The notes under the pieces were generated by a model that saw only the letters and a program-made list of their open reading frames with translations, was not told where the DNA came from and did no database searches. From Epiperipatus broadwayi (lineage: Eukaryota; Onychophora; Udeonychophora; Euonychophora; Peripatidae), in NCBI GenBank assembly GCA_028023455.1, contig JAQFVV010001046.1:1-64000 (forward strand): a DNA stretch of 64,000 bases, given 5' to 3'. A program made the position numbers and the translations under genes. Shown in pieces: positions 47,487 through 59,256 of this stretch; the first letter of the stretch is position 1; every line of letters begins with the position of its first letter.

Positions 47487-49596
47487 TGTAACGATATATA
47501 AATATGTCGTTACATTTATTTAAAATAAAAACTTAAAAGTTCGCAAATAAAAGGAAAAAACTAAACGCTAAAATTAAAATGTTTGTTAAACATATATATA
47601 TTCGCACGGATGCTAAACTTTAAAAATATTTTTTTCATAAACAAGAAAAAAAAGTATTTGAACGTATTTTTTTAAATAAAAAAATACAAGATTGAAATAT
47701 AAAAATATTTTAATAAAAAAATAACGTAAGTTAAAATAAAAACAGGTATTAATTAATTCCTGTAATCTGTAAATGGAAATGATTGTTTATTAATTATCTA
47801 AAAGCTGTTTAATTAAAAAGTCAGATGAAAAGTTAGATAAGAGAAGAAAGAGATTTTAGCTTGACCAATGGAAGCAAATAAAGGCCCGGACCATAACGAA
47901 AAAACAGAACAGTGATGTTTTTGTTCATGGAATCCATAGGAGGACTATAAAAAGAAAAAATATTGAGTTCCAGTCAGTTTTTCCAACTTGATTTGATGAC
48001 AACGGTAAGACGCACTTGCCGTTCTCTCTCATTTTTTTTTGTTTGTTTAAAAAAAATAAAATAAAATGAAAAGACTGTGATACCAGAATGGAACCAGCTA
48101 ATGCTACCTCCAGAACATTTTCTTCCAATGGAGACGCCGTGGGAATTGCCAACAGGAACCTGGACTCTTATACTGTAAGCTATATTGACATGAACTCTAA
48201 ATTTAAAAAAATAACTAAGAACTTTCGTTCAAGCTTATGAACTTCTATCTGACTTTTAAGTTTTTAAATCAAATTAATAATGTTTAATTTTATATGTTTC
48301 CCGATTGATAAACATCATTTTCATTTTTTTTTTCCTTATTGTAAAGATTATTTAAATGTATGAAATTTAAGTTGTTTATAGACGCTTGCATGGATTCGTT
48401 TGCGGTTAATTATATTTTGGTTTTTATATTTGATCAAAATATATAGACATTCGATAAATAATGATACCTTACGGTGAGTATCTAAAATGTATTTATTCGG
48501 ATGTCTTTTAAGTTATTGGTGACAACGCAAGTATCTTATGGTGAATACTATTGGGTTACTTATAAGTTTCCCTCTGCGATTGTCGGTATCAATAATTTTG
48601 TATTTTGATCGTTTATGTTTATTTTGAAATGTTTTGACCGTGGAATCTATGTAATCGATCTATACCCAACATTTTTAAACAAATCTGTGCGAACGTATTT
48701 AAATGTTAAAATTAAGTCGGGCGTGAATGGCTAATATAGTTTTGTAAAGTTGTATTAAGGGAGGGTAATCTTAGGTTATTCATTTCGTAGTTGAATTGGT
48801 TCAATGGATTGGATATAGTTGTGTAATTAGTAGATGTAGTATGAGGTCCGCTACGGGCAGGATTATAGATATACGCCACACACCCTCTGTTTGCCTATGG
48901 ATGGGTTTGTAAGTCGGCAGAAGACCGCAGTCCATTCCTATGGAGTTTTTTGTTTATTGATCTACTTGCCAACAGATGTCACATTCCTGTTGGTGGAGAG
49001 TCAATGTCTTCTCTATTTTTACTTATTGTTCAGATGTACATTCCTGACAATATAGTATTTTGTGTTGTCGTATCATGCTACATTGAATACATGAATGTAT
49101 CAGATGGATTGGCGCCAGTTGATTGCGAAATTTGTTGCCTAAGGTTAAATCAGGGAAGAATATTTTCCTTTCAAATGCAGACCTATGTAGTCCATTCATA
49201 CTCGACCCTCTAAATAAATAGTAAACTCATTATTTGCAATCTACTTAAATTTAGAATTAAAGATCAATATAAAATTATAAACGTTAAATTTATTCCTCAA
49301 AAGTTAAATATTATTTTATATGTGCGTAAATAAATATTTTTATGTGTTAATTTCTGGCAGTGGCTTTTATTCTTTTATATTTAAGATATAAAATTTATAG
49401 ATTTTTATCTCTGCGTCTCCGCTGAGCTAGTGACTTGGGCTAACGGTCGGAATATTTAAAGAAAGTGGAATCTTAACAGCGCGTATCTGCCTACTTTATA
49501 AATTTTTCTAGGCTCAAATGCCTAGATGGCGCCCTTGTAGTGCAGATATTGTTTTTGCAATTAGATTCGATCTTCACTTTCATTTCGATCGTTATA
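47487..49596 (+). mobile_element. Solo LTR of family 1, nested in repeat B
   Basis: TGTAACGATA at 47487 to GTTATA at 49596 (GGTACA in the other copies), flanked by ATAT at 47483-47486 and 49597-49600. About 2.11 kb and alignable end to end with 2516-4638; the segment 47880-48240 is more divergent than the rest. Repeat A near 34215-34255 shows the uninterrupted site (…ATATTGCATAAAAT | T-run | AAACCTTAGTTC…). Confidence 0.88.
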
Positions 49597-51888
49597 ATAT
49601 GTATATTTTTACTAAATAAAAAAAAAACCTTAGTTCGTAAGTGAGCTTTCTTTGCACTGGGCCTTCTGTTAAGCGCATATAATATTACTTCGACAGGCAA
49701 ATGTTCTGCGAAGCTTCTAGTCAAAAATATATTTTTAAAATATGGCAAAAGATTTCAAAATGAGACATATGTACAGTTCTTATGTCTATGTTAGTTCTTA
49801 ATTCTAAAACATTTTCAAATAACAATATAATAAACATAAGACAATAATGAGCTGGCGACTATGGAAATGATGAACAGAATAACTTATTCAGCTGATAAAA
49901 CATTTTTTTGGAATTCCGCGGTTTTACTTAAATAATTATTTAGCTTCATTTTTATTCCTTTTCTTTTTCTTAAACATATATTTTAAGCATTTTAAAATTT
50001 ATTTGCATATAATTCTAAGACATTTCCAAGTTATTCTTTAATATTTTTCATAATAAAATTCATAAAGTAATTTTGTTAGTAGAGAATCATTCAGCATATC
50101 AAAACGTCTTTAGAACAATTTCTACTAACTTTATAGGACAGGTTTATAAATTATTTTCATATTTTCTTCAACTAGTGAACTATATTTCTTCAAAATTATT
50201 AATTGAAGAGTTCAGCATAGAAAAATATTTAAAATTATCGTTTCTCTAGCATTTTTTTTTTTTTCCGTATGCGAAGAACTTTTTTTAGGCAGTTAAATTA
50301 TATAAGCATCTTCTTTTTTAAAAATTATTCTTTCAACAGTTCCAATATTTAATAACATTAATTATTAAGCAGGCAAGTTAATATAATAAAGAACACTCCA
50401 TAATATTAGTTAATGAACAGGTGAATTAATATAACGCATTTTAAACTTTAAAATATACAGCTTATAGTCTTATGCATTTTAATTTTCTTCTCTGAAAATT
50501 TATCCATTTACGAGATAACTAAGCAAAATAAGAACTGGAAAATTGTTCTGCATAATTTTGGTTACGAAATTCATAAATAAATATAACAACTGCTTACTGT
50601 TAAAACTTACTTCATAGTTAATTTTATCAGAATAGTTAATAGTAATGATAAAATTCCCTTGAAGCATTTTTATAATAATTAAGAAAGCTTAATTTACCAA
50701 AAAGTGAGCTACCTGTTTTTTTTAGCCAAAGTGCATTGCAGACATGAATATGATTAATTTTAACTTATAACATTTTTGAAAGAAAATTGTATAAATTAAT
50801 AGAAAAAAAAATTAATACTTTACAAGTTTAATTTGTGCCAGGGATTCAAGCCAGACCAGAAGAATCAGAAGAGAAGGAATGAACAAATGAAGAATGAACA
50901 ACTTCTTTTTTATAGTATTTATTTTAATTATCCCCCCTCCCTTTTCTTTTTTAGTTGTCAATTTCTTACAAATACCCAATAAATAAAGACTTATTTTTTC
51001 CATTTATTATTTTAAAACTCAGTTGTAAGATAAGTCAATCAATCAATGATGTCATTTTAATCTAGATATTTCAAAAATGACATGTGTTTTAACAAACTTA
51101 ATTTGGAATAAAGTTTTCTTATATATATATAAAAATATTATATAAAAGAAAACAATCAAGTTATTCATCTACTGATTGAACTACCTTAGGATATTTATTT
51201 ACTAAAGTCTAAATTAATAACTATTTTATTTATTAAAATTACTTTTTAACTAATACTAAAATTATTTATTTATTCTTTATTTTTATAAGTTGGTATAACT
51301 CACTTTTTAGAACTACTTAATTTATTATAAAACACTTTCCATTCACCCATGCAAGCATACACATACATGACTGAAAGGAAATGACATTCTAAACTTTAAT
51401 CTAACTTATTATTTACTTTTAAATAACTAATTATAACGTATAATAATTGTCAAATAAAAATATTTAAAGATATTTAATATTAAAATTACTTTACAGACTT
51501 TAAACTGGTCTATAATAAACTAATATTTTAACTTTTATTCTACTATTCTAAAAATTTACAAAAACTAATTTTAAATTAATTTAACATTCCCTACTCTATT
51601 TAGTCATATAAGCTTAATTATAATACTATTAAAAATATTATCTCTTGGCACAAATAATAACACAATACTATTATTTTAATAATAACTAACATCCCTTCCA
51701 AGAAATATAAATTATTATACCTGTAATAATTACAAAGATATGTCTACCTTGCACATAAGCTATATTAAAGCGTTATGTATAACAAAATTATTAATTACTT
51801 CATATTTTATTTATTATTATTTTTTTTATATGTAAAATTGTTAAGCTAAGATAAGCAATGGGAACAAGTGTGAAATCACTTGGCTTCA

Positions 51889-52074
51889 ATATATATATAA
51901 TTTAAATATATTATTTCTTTTATTATTTTTTAATAATCTCTTAAGTATTACTATTCTTTATAAATTAAAAATAATTTTATTATCCTCAAATTAATAAAAT
52001 ATTTATTATTTTATCTTTATATATTTTTCTGTTCAATATTAATATATTTACTAAGATTTTTTTTTTTTAATTTT
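51889..52074. other. AT-rich spacer
   Basis: Nothing recognised. Confidence 0.4.
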
Positions 52075-52995
52075 TTAGTCTGGAATAAACTTATGTCCAT
52101 CTTAAAAGATAAAGGAGTATTTTGGAAAGAAAGATGATTGATTTGGACTATGTATAATGGTCAAAGAATAAGAATTAGATTTGGGAGTATTGTGATTGAT
52201 AAAGTGAATATAGAAAGTGGAATTAGGCAAGGATGTGTTCTGTTTAATATTTATTTAGAAGATATGCTAAATAATTATTTGGACCATGGAGAAGCAAATG
52301 TTGGAAGTAGAGTAATAAAGTATATATGATTTGCAGGTGATATGGCTCTTATCACTGAGGAGGCAAAGGGTCTTCAGAATATGTTGAATCAAGTGAAAGG
52401 ATTTAGATATTTGGGTAGTTGGTTGAGTAAGGATGGAAGAAGTAAAGATGAAGTTAAAAAGAAGAAAAGCATTGGCAAAAGTGTCATTTGTGAAGAGAAA
52501 AAAGATATTTTGTGAACCTTTGGAAAGAGAATTAAGGAAGAGATTAATTAAATGTTATGTGTGGAGTGTATTATTGTATGGTTGCGGGACATGGACATTG
52601 AGTAATAGAATTAAGAACCGATTAAAAGCCTTTGAGACGTTGACTTGAACAAGAATGGAAAAAATCAGTTGGATGAGTAAAATAACAAATGAAGTTTTGA
52701 AAAGAGTAAATGAGGAAAGAGGATTGATTGAGAATATCGGAGAAAGAGAAAATGGATTGGTCATATATTAAGAAGTAATTATAGTTTAATGAAAGATGTT
52801 TTGGAGGTAATGGTGAGTGGAAATAAAAAGAAAGGATGGAAAAGACTGGCATTATTGAATGATATAAGAGATGGGAAGACTTTATGTGGAGTTGAAGAAA
52901 TGGGCAAGGAATGGAATGGATAAATTGATGTTGTGACTAATCTCTGGGCGTGTCTATTGGACAGAATACTATTGATTGATTGATTGATATATATA
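52075..52995 (+). pseudogene. RTE-like LINE reverse-transcriptase 3' fragment with (ATTG)n tail
   Basis: Pieces in different frames spell a LINE reverse transcriptase. GIRQGCVLFNIYLEDML is near 52220. FAGDMALITEEAKG is near 52330; the catalytic pair is Gly-Asp where Asp-Asp is expected, preceded by a stop. Next come FRYLGSWLSKDGR (~52405), KCYVWSVLLYGCGTWTL (~52550) and, after further shifts, RKRKWIGHILR (~52745). This is the C-terminal half typical of the widespread RTE-type LINEs of invertebrates. After the coding part the element ends in TTGATTGATTGATTGATAT (~52972-52992), a short tandem tail usual for that group. The 5' half is absent (5' truncation). Stops and shifts make it non-functional. 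Confidence 0.8.
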
Positions 52996-53448
52996 TATAT
53001 ATTTATTTATTTATTCCTCTGTTATTAATACTCTTGTTATATTTATCTTTTTATTTTACAGCTGAAAATCAAAAATATTATCAATCTTTTTTAACTTACC
53101 CACTTCTCTTTCAATTTCTTACAAATTTCCAAAAAACTTTTCTTTTTAAATATTTATCTTATATCCTAGCTCCTTTTATTATTTAAACAGTGTCTATAAT
53201 TATACAAATCTTTCTTTCTATTTATACATTTTTATGATATACTTTAACTTACTATCATTCATAATCTTATTACTGTTATTGCTATGTCTTATCTCACTAA
53301 TCCATGGAGCAAGAAGAGCAAATTTAGTACGAAATATAATTTTTTTAGAACACAATGGCTCAGATTTCAATTTATACAAATTAATATACACATTACTATA
53401 TGCAATTATAATATATAAAAAACATATTTGCAGATTCGTCCATGTAAG
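52996..53448. other. T-rich stretch, unassigned
   Basis: T/A-rich with two hydrophobic open frames (52980-53186, 53234-53455) that look compositional. It adjoins the Penelope remnant and could be part of it, but no motif supports that. Confidence 0.35.
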
Positions 53449-53574
53449 CTTTTAATTTAAAACACTCCAACCTTTCGACTTGATTACACAAGACCTCAGC
53501 TGGGAATGAAAACTAAATAATTGTAGAGGTGCTGTAAACAGTATTAATAAAAATAGTTGTAGAGCCACTGGAAA
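53449..53574 (-). mobile_element. Penelope-like 3' terminal segment with degenerate hammerhead-like core
   Basis: Directly downstream (- strand) of the GIY-YIG relic. 53499-53473 reads CTGAGGT, then CTTG...CAAG, then CGAAA: the same length and layout as the core at 43758-43785, with one invariant base changed. It is followed by GGAGTGTTTTAAATTAAAAG, which recurs at 54200-54217 in the palindrome. Confidence 0.5.
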
Positions 53575-53985
53575 CTCCACAACTAAAAATAGGTGTATAA
53601 AATTGAAAATACTGAAAAATTAATAAATAAAAATTCAGAGAAAATTTTTTTAAGTTTATATGTGTCATCACATTTGTTGACATAATTTGGTCTTTTTAGT
53701 ATCTCAATAGCTTCTCTGAACTTACTTTGGTGTATGTTTTCACATCTGGATAGAATTCTGGTCTTAGAAAAATCAATATTGTGACCTGAATCTATAGCAT
53801 GTATTCAGAGTGCTGATGATAATGAATGTTGTTTCATTGCATTAGCATGTTCATCCCTTCTCGTCGTGATGCGACGATTGCTCATACTTACATAAGAAGA
53901 CTTACAAACACCACATGAAATTTCATAAACTCCTTGAGACTCGAGAGGTTTATTTTTATTTTTAGCTTTAAATAAGGCTTGATAT
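53575..53985 (-). pseudogene. Penelope-like element GIY-YIG endonuclease relic
   Basis: On the - strand from 53945: GVYEISCGVCKSSYVSMSNRR, the GIY-YIG signature region with its Cys pair. It continues with RRITTRRDEHANAM, SSAL*IHAIDSGHNIDFS, TRILSRCENIHQSKFREAIE and then KRPNYVNK to a stop near 53577. This is the endonuclease domain that closes Penelope-like polyproteins, which insert by target-primed reverse transcription. One in-frame TGA interrupts it. The reverse transcriptase upstream is missing; the sequence beyond 53985 passes straight into a palindrome. Confidence 0.8.
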
Positions 53986-54309
53986 AAAAGGTAAATGTAC
54001 TGCCTTTAGTATATTAATTCCTAATTAGCTGCGATCAGGTTATATAAATTAGAATAGTGTTTAATTCATTTATCTATATATATTATACTTGTTCATATGA
54101 ATGTTTTCATGGGTTGCAGATATAAATAACATATTTTGCAGGCTTTAATTTAAAACACTCCACTTGAGGGCTTGCTTGTGTGATCAAGTGGAAATTTTGG
54201 AGTGTTTTAAATTAAAGCCTGGAAAATGAATTAAACACTATTCTAATTTATATAACCTGATCGCAGCTAATTAGGAATTAATATACTAAAGGCAGTACAT
54301 TTACCTTTT
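53986..54309. repeat. Nested long inverted repeat beside the Penelope relic
   Basis: Outer arms 53986-54071 and 54224-54309 are almost exact complements (AAAAGGTAAATGTACTGCC ... GTGTTTAATTCAT). Inner arms 54141-54162 and 54198-54219 (GGCTTTAATTTAAAACACTCC) are also complementary and match the Penelope 3' segment. Inverted terminal-repeat pieces are a known habit of Penelope-like elements. Confidence 0.85.
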
Positions 54310-55098
54310 TTATCATCACCATCTTTTAGACCTGACATTCCTTTTAAAATAATAATAAGATCAAGGTGATCTGTTATGACGCTTGACCTTCAGGAGCAGA
54401 GATTCTGGGAATAAGACATCCCTCGCTGGTTTCTTCTGCTGTTTCACTCTTGTGACACAGTTATCTTGAAGACAACAAAGAAGAGCACTTTGGTTTGTCC
54501 CACCGTTTATATATTTTCAGTCCTTTTATTTTCGGCAGAAATTAAAGTCATTAGGTAAAATTCAGGTGGTAGGTATATTATCAATTTAATCTTGCCTCTG
54601 TAAATTTAATTAGTGTTAAATACTAATTAAATTTGCTCTGTTATCTGATATTTATTTATTCCTTCTAATAATAATTAATGTACATAATATGTTTTAATTA
54701 AATATTTTATATTAAAGCAATTCACTTAATCTTATTCTGGCTATTTATTATTTGTCTATTTTATTTATCCTCTGTAAATTAATTTCATAACTTATTAAAA
54801 TACATAACTTATTAAAAACATATATTTCAGTTATTATATAATTATTTCTTATACATTCATATTTCATATAATATTATTTTATACGTAAACGTTGTTCATT
54901 AATACCTATCATCTATAAATTCATTTTACAAACTCATATTTATATAAGTAATTTTCTTATTATAGATTTTTTTTTATATGTCTTTTTTATTAGTATTACT
55001 TCTTATATTTTTCTTTCCTTAATATTGTCTGTACATAATGTTATTATTATTGAATTATCTGTAAATTTGTGTTCTGTTTTTTTTTTTTATATTTATAT
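54310..55098. other. Unassigned; moderately complex block 54330-54540, then AT-rich
   Basis: 54330-54540 is less A/T-biased (GATCTGTTATGACGCTTGACC, GTTTCTTCTGCTGTTTCACTC) and may be a decayed exon or repeat, but I cannot assign it. The remainder is A/T-rich. Confidence 0.3.
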
Positions 55099-57465
55099 TG
55101 TAATGGGCTGGGGGATTATTCAGGAGAGGGGAGTGCATCTTACTATGGTCGGATTTTTGGTCTTCAGATAGGATTCAAATGATTATGCGATGAAATACAT
55201 AACCTATGATTGTATCTACTTCCAATAGACTAGATCTGTGTCTTTTATTAACTTAGACACAATTTGGAGTAGTTCATCCATTTCTTGCCCCTTTCTGGCT
55301 CAATTATACCACAATATTCAAACTCGGGCAGTAATTGCTTTAGACTCTCTTAACAGGGAATGAAATTTCACTTGTCAATAACTATTGCATCTCTATATAG
55401 ATGATGATTGATCATCCAAACTCTAAATATTCTCTAGTATCGCTGCACATAGAATAAGGGGTGAATGCCTATTTGTGATAATATGAGTAATAGTAATGAT
55501 GATGAGCTACATAATAATGATGAGCTAGAGACCAGATTAAAATAATAAATTCTGTAACATGTATTGAATGAAAACAACAACAAAAAAAAAATAGCACAAA
55601 ATAGTTTATCAATAGTGAGTTGTATAATCAACTATGTCAAGGATGAGTTTCTACCATATTGTTATTTAAAATAATGAAAATCCTTATCCTTAATCCATGG
55701 TAAAAATTATGTACTTGTTACCAATTATTTACAAATGCATACATATCATAAAAAAATTATTTTATAAGACAGCAAATCTGAATGGCTAAATCAATGCTAG
55801 TTACAGTCGCATTTAAATGATTATCCTTGCCCAGTTCATGTTGATGGGTATCGATCTTCTTGGGGACCCTTCCTTATCTCTGAATACCTCTAATATTAAT
55901 AGGAAAGAAGGTCTACACAAGAATGTTAGTCAATTATACCAAAAAAGAAAAGAACCACATAAAATATTAGATAACGATAAACAACTAACAAAAAATTCTG
56001 TCCTGCATTTAGTGTACATACTTAATGTGGAATATTACCAAAATCTTACCTTCTTTTATTTCCCATTAGTGCCTCAGAGTCATATTGATGATGGGAGGGC
56101 AAGTTGACCTAAATTTTATTTAATAAAAAAAAAAATGCTTAATTAAACCTTAACTGCTTCCCACCCTTTTTATTTTTAAAATGAACTTTTCTGAGATTTA
56201 GACACTTCTGCTTCCAAGTGTAGAAACGAAAATAAATAAAAAAATTAACAATAATATAAAGCCAAAATCAAAATTTCCAATCAATTACGTTGGTTAAAGT
56301 CTGATGAGTTTGCTGGGAATGTCCTTCATATGATCTGTCCATCTTTTCAAGACCGATCTAACAACACACTGTTATCTTGGAAAGCGGTATAGTCATGCTT
56401 GGAACAATAGGACAGTGCTCTTTTCCAATTGATTTCTCTTGGTTCATAGGGCATTTCTCCCAAGACAGTAAAGGTTTTTTTAGACTTTGAGGCAATAGAC
56501 AAGTGAAGTCACTGTGCTTTCATGGCTCCAGAAATGACGTTTTCCCCTATGGCATCGTTACTTTAGCCAGAAAACATTGTACAGCAATCTATATCATATA
56601 CAGATTTCATGTAATTTCAATTTAGCATTTAATAGCAATATATGTATGAGAATTATTTTGCTTTTTTTCCTTAGTTATTAATGACTATTTACTTTTTTCT
56701 TCTTGTGTGTGAATAGAGTTAATGTTTTTTAAAATAAAATTTAAAAAATCTTATTTACTTCTTTAAATTGAACGGTTTACTTATTAATTTTGAATTTAAT
56801 TGCTAGTTTGACTTTAGTGCTATTCAAAATCTATTTCATTTCATATATATACATCCATTTTATAGCACTTGAAGTTTAAGTATAACGAGGTTGAGTTATT
56901 TAGTGAAAGCATTATTTTGAAAGAGAAAGAATGAAGATTCGAACTATTTTTATACAATTACTTCATTTCCGACTGTTGATGTGTTGAATCTTGCATTTCC
57001 TTATACATTGATATGATTTCCTATTGTTATGTAGATTTTATTTATAGAAGTTGAATTAAAATGATTATTTATTGAAGTTTTAAATGTTATTTCTACAGTT
57101 ACTTGCCTAGTGACTGATTTGAGATTTGGTCATTATTTTATGTGTCTTGTCAAACGTTTATTAGTGTTCTGGTTTAGTGTGTTATGTACAATACTGATTT
57201 TTTTTTTAGTTTTGATGTTAGTTTACATATATATTTGACTGATTTTTTAGAGTGTATAGTTGGAGTACTTATAATTTTATAAATTTTTTCATTATGATAG
57301 AAAAAATTAAGCTATTTTGGGATTAAGTCTTTTAATCATTAATAAATTGAATGTTTAATGTGTATATGTGAATCTTAAAAAAATATAGTAAATTGGTTAG
57401 TAATTTAGGGGTTAAAGACATATTTTCTATGGCACAATTTGGTGATGTGGATTAATCTGAGATGG
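55099..57465 (-). mobile_element. 3' LTR of family-3 element
   Basis: Co-linear with 60082-63867 minus the nested TA-target element; it preserves the empty site GCATTATTTTGAAAG near 56909. The last ~30 bases of the LTR (…GTCAGCTACCCTTACA in the other copy) are missing: the match stops at GAGATGG, 57465. A 31-base hairpin TTAAAATTCTA…TAGAATTTTAA follows at 57467-57497. Confidence 0.75.
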
Positions 57466-58240
57466 GTTAAAATTCTAACTCACCATTAGAATTTTAACAC
57501 GTATACATATGTAAGTATTAATTTATTGTTGGATTATTGTTGGCCTAATTGAAGGGTTTTGAAATTAGCTCCCATGTTGCTTATGCTTCACTAGCTACTT
57601 TCTCTTGATCTTTTACGGATTCTTTTGATGGCTAGGCATATCATTCAGGGTGTGATTTAGACTTAGGGTTTTTGATGGTCTTTTGGTCAGGATCTGATCA
57701 GTAATGTGTCTCAGTATTACAGGTGGCACATGAATTTATTTGTTAGCTTTAATCCTGCAAAAGTGGTCTAACTAAATGTTGGAGCATTTCATATGCTTTA
57801 ATTTTCCTTTTTCTACATCTATTTCAACGGGGTTTACTGGGGGTTGATATGTGGTGAATAGTGTAGCTGGAAGTTTATTTACTCATCGTTAGTCTTACAT
57901 ACTTATATTCCTTTTTTTTAAAAGCATTATATTGGGGTCTATCACGCTTGTGCTACTTGGCTGGGTTGTATCATGTTTGGTTGTATGGCCATTATGGCTT
58001 AGCGAAAAGCGTAGGTGCATCTACTCATTCCCTATTGTTTTTTAAACATCCGTTTCTTGTGTTCATGACATCATCAGTTGGTTTGTATATATATATTTTG
58101 AGTCTCATTTCTTTCTGGCTATCCGGTATACAGATTCCAAGTCACAATCTTTGAGGTCCATCCCTTTTATGCTAATGAATGGAAAAGGAACTTCATATGT
58201 ATTGCATAGCTTATGGAACCGGGAATTCTTTTGTTTAATG

Positions 58241-58290
58241 GTTTCCGGTATTCCAGTAATTTCCCTTATCTGGATCGTCTCATTGATAGT
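58241..58290 (-). pseudogene. Retroelement protease trace
   Basis: On the - strand the frame reads STINETIQIREITGIPETI, resembling the segment after the catalytic Asp of Gypsy-type proteases (INE.I.I.GI...I). It follows the gag-like frames in the expected order. The Asp-Ser/Thr-Gly motif itself is not seen, so this is a weak call. Confidence 0.4.
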
Positions 58291-58332
58291 AGAGAGATTT
58301 TAAATGCCACAATAAACACTAAGATGGTCAGA

Positions 58333-58776
58333 TCATTTGCCTTTATCTGAATTTCTCAAACCAATGTAGTGATTGTGATAGCTTTCTGCGGTGTCAGTCA
58401 TTTGTGTTAACATTGATTCACTCTGAAGGCTGTCACCATATTTGCAAACTTTATCCCTGAAGCAAGTTTTGGGTCCTTTGTATTGGTTGCTCATTTTATC
58501 TGGGTCTTTGAAAATGATGTTGAGACATTTCCCTAAGTCATCCCCATTCTCTTTATTAGTCTGAGCTATTTTATCAATTTCAGTATGTAGCATCCCAATT
58601 CTCTGTTCTCTTTGGTATAGCTGGGATTCAAGCATTTCAAATCTGTGATCGACAGCTGTGTCCATGCAGTCCATCTCGTCCTGAGTCTCTTTTCTGCTCT
58701 TAATTATTTTTTTAAATTTATTATTCAGGAAGGTTTCCAATTCACTAGAGGTTATCTTGTCCTCCAGATGTCTCAA
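58333..58776 (-). pseudogene. gag: Gag-like coiled-coil frame (C-terminal part)
   Basis: 147 codons open from an ATG at 58776. The first ~85 residues are rich in Glu, Lys and heptad-spaced Leu/Ile/Met (LEDKITSSELETFLNNKF, then MLESQLYQREQRIGMLHTEI), predicting a coiled coil; no zinc knuckle is visible. It lies between the primer-binding-site-like sequence and the protease trace, where gag is expected, and in frame order with the 59256-58954 segment. Function as a structural protein is inferred from position. The reading frame is the longest non-repetitive one in the window. Confidence 0.5.
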
Positions 58777-58953
58777 ATTTTGACTTATAATTTAAAAAAC
58801 CTTATCATAAATATTTCTGCTTCAACTTTTAGTTGGGAATAGATTTGATCCATTTTGTAGGTTAAATCTTCTTGTATCTTGTCTTGGTGTTTAACTAGTT
58901 AAGCATGTATTTCTTCTTTGAAATGTTTGTAATTGTGCTGCATTTCATTAAAT

Positions 58954-59256
58954 TTAGCATTTAGTTGACTGGTGATGGTGTGTTTGAAGTCTTCCAGTTT
59001 GTTCACATCTCATGTCGTTTTCATCTATTTCTTTTCTTATTTTGCTCACAGCTTGTTTTAAGTCTGCATTGCCTTTCTGAACACTCTTTAAGCCTATAAA
59101 CAGCTGCTTCATATCCACAAATAATCTATTTTCAATCTCCATCTTTGTTTCCATGTTACTGTTTATTTTATTCCGATTTTCCTTGGTTGCCATAGTATCT
59201 TTCATATTATTTATATCTTTTTTCATATTCGTATTTTTGGTTGCCATGGTATCCAT
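58954..59256 (-). pseudogene. gag: Gag-like coiled-coil frame (N-terminal part)
   Basis: 100 codons of mostly Lys/Asn/Met/Glu-rich helix (MDTMATKNTNMKKDINNMKD with an internal near-repeat of MDTMATKE). It then runs into LKQAVSKIRKEIDEND before shifting out of frame. It precedes the 58776-58333 frame on the same strand and is probably the same protein broken by frameshifts. No family domain recognised. Confidence 0.45.

Larger units (their letters stand above)
44036..51888 (+). mobile_element. 5.8-kb TG...CA repeat (giant LTR-like), copy B, carrying a solo LTR
   Basis: Starts TGTAACC at 44036 and ends CTTCA at 51888; both flanks are ATAT (44032-44035, 51889-51892). After removal of the family-1 solo LTR and its duplication (47487-49600) it is about 5.74 kb and co-linear with copy A (5.86 kb). 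The copies differ widely by substitution, much more than the family-1 LTRs do, so they are old. No conserved reading frame. Confidence 0.7.

Noticed and set aside
30668-51888. One giant retrotransposon with 5.8-kb LTRs and 36527-44035 as its internal region
   Set aside because: No primer-binding site or polypurine tract lies at the inner borders, no gag-pol occurs between them, and each copy has its own ATAT flanks.
57948-58154. 68-codon + strand frame with hydrophobic residues
   Set aside because: Inside the internal region of a - strand retrotransposon; no family resemblance and no splice context.
58645-58842. Short + strand frames across the gag-like region (also 59153-59335)
   Set aside because: They are complements of the longer coiled-coil frames on the - strand.
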